Assembly (NCBI GenBank): GCA_001785175.1
Contig: MFSY01000127.1
Location: 690-9,774 of the forward strand
Direction of reading: 5' to 3'
Length of the DNA: 9,085 nucleotides
From: Candidatus Muproteobacteria bacterium RIFCSPHIGHO2_01_FULL_65_16
Lineage (GTDB): Bacteria; Pseudomonadota; Gammaproteobacteria; Acidiferrobacterales; Sulfurifustaceae
How positions within the stretch are numbered: position 1 is the first letter of the stretch; each line of letters starts with the position of its first letter. Below are positions 5,740-9,085 of the stretch, piece after piece. The notes beneath the pieces were generated by a model. That model ran no database searches. It saw only the letters and a program-made list of their open reading frames with translations, and was not told where the DNA came from. A program made the translations under genes and the position numbers.

Positions 5740-6951
5740 TCAGCGCTTCTCGATCTTGCCGGTGTTGATGTTGAGCTTTTCGCGCGCGCCCAGCTCACGC
5801 TCCAGCGTCCAGCCGCCGGGCTTGAGCCGGAACAGATAGACGATCCGCATGGGCTTCGCGTCCACGCCCAGGCGATAGCTCACTTCGGTGACGGCGACCT
5901 TGTGCTTGTCGCTGTGACGCTCCGTGAATTCCACGCCGTAGACGCCCTGCCGCGGGTGTTTCTTCTGAATCTCGGCCTCCAGCCGTTTCGCCGCCAGATA
6001 ATAGAACAACGCGGGCGAGGCCTTCTTGGGGCTCGGCGCCGCGAGCGGATGCGCGGCGTCAATCTCGTTGGACCCGAGCGTGCGCAGGATCTGCCACTCG
6101 CCCTTGTCCTTCACGAACTGAAACCGCCGGCCGGTCGGGGCGCCGTCACCGACGCGATATTCCATTTCAATGTAGCCGGTCGCGGGCATGACATCGTCCG
6201 CCGGCGCAAGACGGCCGTCGCGAAAGACGATGTCCTTGACGGCCTTGTCGGGATCGTCCTTCAACAGCTCGCGCAGGGCGAGGAACTCGAAGGTGCCCAC
6301 GGAGTCGCTGGCGAGATCCGGCTTGCCGTTGACGATGCGAAAGCCGCGAATCTCGGCCTCGAATGTTCCGGCGACCGTGCTCCGTCCCTCGTCCGGCAGG
6401 ACCAGCGAGATCCGGCCCGGCAGCTTCCCGTTTTTCTCCGTCTCGAATTCGAGTTGCAGGGTGTAGTTCTCGCCGAACTGCTCGTGCCTGAGCTTGCCCT
6501 CCTCCTTCCAGCTCAACTGGACGCGCGGCGCTCCGGCCGCCTTTTCCGCCACCTTGATCGTCGTTCCCGCCGGCGCCTCCCAGGTCATGCCCACCGGGGC
6601 GATGGTGAGCAGCATCTCGGCGGAGCCGTCCTTCCCCTGAAACAGTGTCAGCACGGCGTTCTCGATCCGGGCGCCGTCCACCACGAACGGCGCGCCCCGC
6701 ACCTGTCCCTTAGCCGGATGCGTGGGAATGGCGGCGGCGCTCGGACGGACCCTTCTTCCCGCCGGCGCGCCCGCGGCGGGGCGGTGTTCGGCGGCGGGCG
6801 ACGGCGCCTTGGGCTCGGCGAGCTTCTCCTCGAAGAAGCGGGTGACGAAGCCCAGGGCCTTCTCGGCCTCGTGCGGGAACAGATACACGCCCGCGGCCGC
6901 GGCCGCGAGCAGAACCAGCACTGCGATCTGGATGATGGTTTTCTTGTTCAT
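5740..6951 (-). CDS. Uncharacterised membrane-anchored periplasmic protein
   Basis: I do not recognise this 403-residue protein. It has a short basic N terminus (MNKK) and one hydrophobic helix (about residues 5-24) without a clean cleavage site, so it is probably anchored in the inner membrane with the bulk in the periplasm. Residues 45-85 are Pro/Ala-rich with several Arg, a flexible linker. The remainder alternates charged and hydrophobic residues as in beta-rich domains. One region runs FVVDGARIENAVLTLFQGKD (89-108) to KLPGRISLVLPDEGRSTVAG (176-195) and TFEAEIRGFRIVNGKPD (196-212). A second (255-400) includes YIEMEYRV and a late VTEVSYRLGVDAKPMRIVYL segment. There are no Cys residues and no enzyme motif. 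AGGCGG lies just upstream of the ATG at 6951. It lies 76 nt downstream of the DUF1207 gene on the same strand, so cotranscription is possible. Confidence 0.82.
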   Translation of the reverse strand: MNKKTIIQIAVLVLLAAAAAGVYLFPHEAEKALGFVTRFFEEKLAEPKAPSPAAEHRPAAGAPAGRRVRPSAAAIPTHPAKGQVRGAPFVVDGARIENAVLTLFQGKDGSAEMLLTIAPVGMTWEAPAGTTIKVAEKAAGAPRVQLSWKEEGKLRHEQFGENYTLQLEFETEKNGKLPGRISLVLPDEGRSTVAGTFEAEIRGFRIVNGKPDLASDSVGTFEFLALRELLKDDPDKAVKDIVFRDGRLAPADDVMPATGYIEMEYRVGDGAPTGRRFQFVKDKGEWQILRTLGSNEIDAAHPLAAPSPKKASPALFYYLAAKRLEAEIQKKHPRQGVYGVEFTERHSDKHKVAVTEVSYRLGVDAKPMRIVYLFRLKPGGWTLERELGAREKLNINTGKIEKR

Positions 6952-7002
6952 TGTCCGCCTGCTGTCGAGCTTACCATGTCAAGGATAGTACGGGGCCCCC
7001 GG

Positions 7003-7019
7003 TGACGCCAACCGCGTCA
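7003..7019. promoter_or_regulatory. Small stem-loop between the DUF1207 gene and the unknown gene
   Basis: TGACGC (7003-7008) and GCGTCA (7014-7019) are perfect complements around CAACC, 9 nt past the DUF1207 stop on the minus strand. No T-run follows, so it may be only a weak terminator or chance; the two genes could still be cotranscribed. Confidence 0.3.
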
Positions 7020-7027
7020 GCCGCGAT

Positions 7028-8122
7028 TCAGAAGCCGAAATAAACACCGACGCCGGAATAACGCAGGCGGTCGCGATAGAACTGGCCGTTCGGGGAATGC
7101 CCGCGGAAATGCTCGAACATCAATCGCACCCGCCGCCGGTTGGTGTTCCTGAACTCGAACCCGGCCTGGAACGAGCCGCTGCGCCGCCAGTCCAGTTCGC
7201 CCCAGGCCTGGACGTCGGCGGCGGCGATGAGGCTCAACCCGCCGCCGACGCCGGGCTGGACGAATTCCGTCCCCGCCTGCCAGTGCCCGCGGGCGAGCTC
7301 GGGTTCGCTGTGCAGCAGGTAACCGCCGCCGCCGTAGAGGCGCCAGCGCTCCCACTCATACGAGACGAGCGCCTCCAGGTCCTCATAGCTGAGGTTCATC
7401 CGGTTTACACCGGGATTGCCGAGGATGAACTCGTCGCCCAGGTGCGAGCTCTGATGATACACGCGCGTCACGAACGACCACGGTCCGCGGCGATAGCTCA
7501 GCGGCAGGCCGATCCAGTAGTCCGCGTTCACCAGGTCATTGGAGGCGGCGTCCAGATTGAACAGGGCGAAGACCGCGCCCTGGATTCCGATCTGCGAGCC
7601 GCCGCTCTCGCCGAAGAAGCCGGTGGCGAGCCCGAAATACTCGCCGAAGGCGACGCCGGCGGCGCTGAACTCCTGCGCCGGCGTCTTGTAGCGCTGGTAG
7701 CTCATGGAGAATCGCGGCTGACGCGGATCGGCCAGCAACGGCGCGAACAGCTCATCCTCCGGAAGCATCCGGAAATCCAGCGACGCCGCTCCGGCTTCCG
7801 CCGCGGCGGGCGGCCACGCGCAATCCGCGGATCCGTCCCACACCAGCGCCTTCACCCCGCCGGTCTTCAGCACCAGCCGCTCGATGTCGCGCCGCTGGGA
7901 CGGCCCGAGGCAGGCGCGCGCCGTGAGCGTGGCCGCCCCGTCCGGCGTCAGCGACCGGACCTTCAAACCGAGGCCGGGGAAGCGATCATCCAACAGGGCG
8001 TCGAGATAGCCCCGGGTGTATGCCGTGTCCCCCGCCGGGAGCGACGGCGCCGGCAGGACGGCGGCGATGGAGACGACGACTGCGACTGCGATGCGTCGCG
8101 CGCTTGCGTGGATCAATGTCAC
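7028..8122 (-). CDS. DUF1207-family outer-membrane protein with BON-like N-terminal region
   Basis: The proposed 364-residue protein starts at the GTG at 8122, giving an ideal signal peptide: SARRIAVAVVVSIAAVLPAP, ending near PAGD. Extending to an in-frame start at 8233 would add 37 residues that bury this signal, so the shorter form is preferred. After the signal, residues 33-95 (YLDALLDDRFPGLGLKVRSL to LVLKTGGVKALVWDG) resemble a BON-like domain. Residues 113-364 match DUF1207 as I remember it, with PRFSMSYQRY, GIQGAVFALFNLDAASNDLV, NADYWIGLPLSYRRG, VYHQSSHLGDEF (221-232), NLSYEDLEALVSYEW, RLYGGGGYLLHSEPE, and GHSPNGQFY (341-349). The alternating aromatic strands and terminal Phe (YFGF) fit an outer-membrane beta-barrel. 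The function of the family is unknown to me. It diverges from cfa, and a palindrome overlaps its likely promoter. Confidence 0.87.
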   Translation of the reverse strand: MTLIHASARRIAVAVVVSIAAVLPAPSLPAGDTAYTRGYLDALLDDRFPGLGLKVRSLTPDGAATLTARACLGPSQRRDIERLVLKTGGVKALVWDGSADCAWPPAAAEAGAASLDFRMLPEDELFAPLLADPRQPRFSMSYQRYKTPAQEFSAAGVAFGEYFGLATGFFGESGGSQIGIQGAVFALFNLDAASNDLVNADYWIGLPLSYRRGPWSFVTRVYHQSSHLGDEFILGNPGVNRMNLSYEDLEALVSYEWERWRLYGGGGYLLHSEPELARGHWQAGTEFVQPGVGGGLSLIAAADVQAWGELDWRRSGSFQAGFEFRNTNRRRVRLMFEHFRGHSPNGQFYRDRLRYSGVGVYFGF

Positions 8123-8155
8123 AGCCGCATTCCGAAAATATTCGCTCCGGACGAT

Positions 8156-8184
8156 TGTACGTGATTTCACGTATATAACGTATA
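8156..8184 (-). promoter_or_regulatory. Putative promoter with overlapping palindromic operator for the DUF1207 gene
   Basis: TACAAT on the minus strand (8161-8156) is a strong -10 candidate about 35 nt before the GTG start. It overlaps a near-perfect palindrome, TACGTGA-TT-TCACGTA (8158-8173). ACGTATA is also directly repeated (8169-8175 and 8178-8184) with 9-bp periodicity. No convincing -35 box is visible, which fits a regulated promoter. The binding protein is unknown. Confidence 0.4.
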
Positions 8185-8275
8185 AATCCGGGCACGCTAA
8201 TCTTGTCGTCGGCCGCGCCGACGCCGACTTCAAACCCCGGAAAAATAACGCGGCGGTGATCGGGGGTGCGGTAAT

Positions 8276-8305
8276 TTGTAACTTCTTCCCGTAACGGGGT
8301 AGGAT
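8276..8305 (+). promoter_or_regulatory. Possible cfa promoter with dyad in the spacer
   Basis: TTGTAA (8276-8281) and TAGGAT (8300-8305) are separated by 18 nt and each match the sigma70 consensus at 4 of 6 positions. The spacer contains the dyad CCCGT-A-ACGGG (8288-8298), a possible operator. Transcription would begin near 8312, giving a leader of about 43 nt. Confidence 0.4.
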
Positions 8306-8340
8306 GAAGCCCCCTCAAGGAGCAGTCGGCAGAGGGAAAA

Positions 8341-8358
8341 ATGGAGGGTAGAACATGA
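8341..8358 (+). CDS. Possible five-codon leader peptide (MEGRT) overlapping the cfa start
   Basis: ATG GAG GGT AGA ACA TGA reads a five-residue peptide preceded by GAGGG (8332-8336). Its stop overlaps the cfa start as ATGA (8355-8358), a classic arrangement for translational coupling. At this length it could well be chance, and the GGAGGG inside it (8343-8348) is also the cfa ribosome site. Confidence 0.2.
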   Translation: MEGRT

Positions 8359-9085
8359 AGAAATCAAAAGCCGAGACCCTGAACATCCCCGCGGTCGCCA
8401 ACGGACACGGAGGGCTGGAGGCCGACTTCACCGCCGGCAACCAGAGCGTCTCCGAGCTCGAACGCTGGCTCGCGCGCAAGATCCTCGAATTCACCGGCGA
8501 TTCGCCGTTGTGTCTGCGGCTCTGGAACGGCGAGGAAATCAAAACCTCGAACGCGCCCCAGGTCACGCGGGTGATAATCCGCGACCGCGGGGCGCTGTAC
8601 AAGCTCGCCGGTTATCCGGACCTGCACTTCGGCGATCTCTACAGCGTCGGACGCATCGAGATCGAAGGCGATCTGGTGAAATTCCTGGAAGCCATCTACC
8701 GCGGTGTGGCGCGCTCGTTCCAGAACGGACTACTCAAGAAGCTGCAAGGGCTGCGCAATCGTCCGCGCGCCAACACCCTGAACGGCTCGCACGACAACAT
8801 CCACCACCACTATGACATCGGCAACGATTTCTACGAGCTCTGGCTCGACAGCGAGGCCATGCAATACACCTGCGCCTATTTCCCCGATCCGGCGATGACG
8901 CTGGAGGCGGCGCAGCGCGCCAAGATGGACCACGTCTGCCGCAAGCTGCGGCTGAAGCCCGGTGACCACGTGGTCGAGGCGGGCTGTGGCTGGGGCGGGC
9001 TGGCGCGCCACATGGCGCGCCACTACGGGGCGAACGTACGCGCCTATAACATCTCCCATCAGCAGGTGCTGTACGCACGCGAGAA
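8355..9085 (+). CDS. cfa: Cyclopropane-fatty-acyl-phospholipid synthase, N-terminal part, truncated by window edge
   Basis: Partial gene; 243 codons are visible with no stop. The enzyme transfers a methylene group from S-adenosylmethionine to double bonds of membrane phospholipid acyl chains, making cyclopropane fatty acids at the inner face of the membrane. The N-terminal domain contains IIRDRGALYKLAGYPDLHFG (74-93) and DLYSVGRIEIEGDLVKFLEA (94-113). The family hallmark HHHYDIGNDFYELWLD (150-165) and YTCAYFPDP (171-179) follow. The SAM-binding motif I reads HVVEAGCGWGGLARHMA (205-221), and YNISHQQVLYARE (231-243) is the next conserved block. The catalytic C-terminal part lies beyond the window. 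A related SAM-dependent lipid methyltransferase cannot be excluded. The ATG at 8355 has GGAGGG 6 nt upstream. The gene diverges from the DUF1207 gene across a 232-nt regulatory gap. Confidence 0.92.
   Translation, partial: MKKSKAETLNIPAVANGHGGLEADFTAGNQSVSELERWLARKILEFTGDSPLCLRLWNGEEIKTSNAPQVTRVIIRDRGALYKLAGYPDLHFGDLYSVGRIEIEGDLVKFLEAIYRGVARSFQNGLLKKLQGLRNRPRANTLNGSHDNIHHHYDIGNDFYELWLDSEAMQYTCAYFPDPAMTLEAAQRAKMDHVCRKLRLKPGDHVVEAGCGWGGLARHMARHYGANVRAYNISHQQVLYARE

Noticed and set aside
5902..7005. A 367-codon plus-strand frame antisense to the unknown gene
   Set aside because: The minus-strand frame has a sensible signal or anchor, ribosome site and normal amino-acid composition; the plus-strand frame is Arg/Leu/Gly-rich with no start context.
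7097..8164. A 355-codon plus-strand frame antisense to the DUF1207 gene
   Set aside because: The minus strand carries recognisable DUF1207 motifs and a signal peptide; the plus-strand product looks like a shadow.

Overview
The window comes from a GC-rich proteobacterial chromosome, most likely an environmental gammaproteobacterium or close relative. The grounds are ordinary housekeeping genes of proteobacterial type: SlyD with a His-rich tail, GlnK-AmtB, a CspA-type cold shock protein, Cfa and a DUF1207 outer-membrane protein. Codons are strongly GC-biased. I see no phage, plasmid, CRISPR, tRNA or rRNA signature. The species cannot be named from this sequence.

Layout: (1) 1-1331 (-): the N-terminal two thirds of an S9-family prolyl-oligopeptidase-like peptidase, cut by the window edge. 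(2) 1332-1697: a non-coding gap dominated by short dispersed repeats, ending in a likely slyD promoter. (3) 1698-2180 (+): slyD. (4) 2183-2306: a repeat element with terminal inverted repeats, between convergent slyD and (5) 2358-3188 (-): a membrane-anchored alpha/beta hydrolase. (6) 3394-3732 (+) glnK and 3882-5192 (+) amtB: the nitrogen-sensing PII protein and its ammonium channel, separated by a second copy of the same repeat element. (7) 5193-5519: a gap with another inverted repeat and a cold-shock-type leader. (8) 5520-5726 (+): a CspA-family protein. (9) 5740-6951 (-): an unrecognised membrane-anchored periplasmic protein. (10) 7028-8122 (-): a DUF1207 outer-membrane protein with a BON-like N-terminal region. 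(11) 8355 to the window end (+): the start of cyclopropane-fatty-acyl-phospholipid synthase, divergent from (10).

Functionally, only glnK-amtB is a clear working pair: PII binds AmtB and closes the channel according to nitrogen status. The right half is envelope-flavoured (inner-membrane-anchored periplasmic protein, outer-membrane protein, lipid-modifying enzyme), but nothing shows that these three act together.

The most distinctive content is between the genes: three kinds of short, mostly inverted, GC-patterned repeat occupy the gaps at 1411-1590, 2183-2347, 3735-3845 and 5230-5328. Two copies of one element begin immediately behind stop codons, and one of these splits glnK from amtB. I found no convincing new multi-gene system. 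The better leads are this repeat element, the structured leaders of glnK and csp, a tiny leader ORF overlapping the cfa start, and the unknown 403-residue protein.
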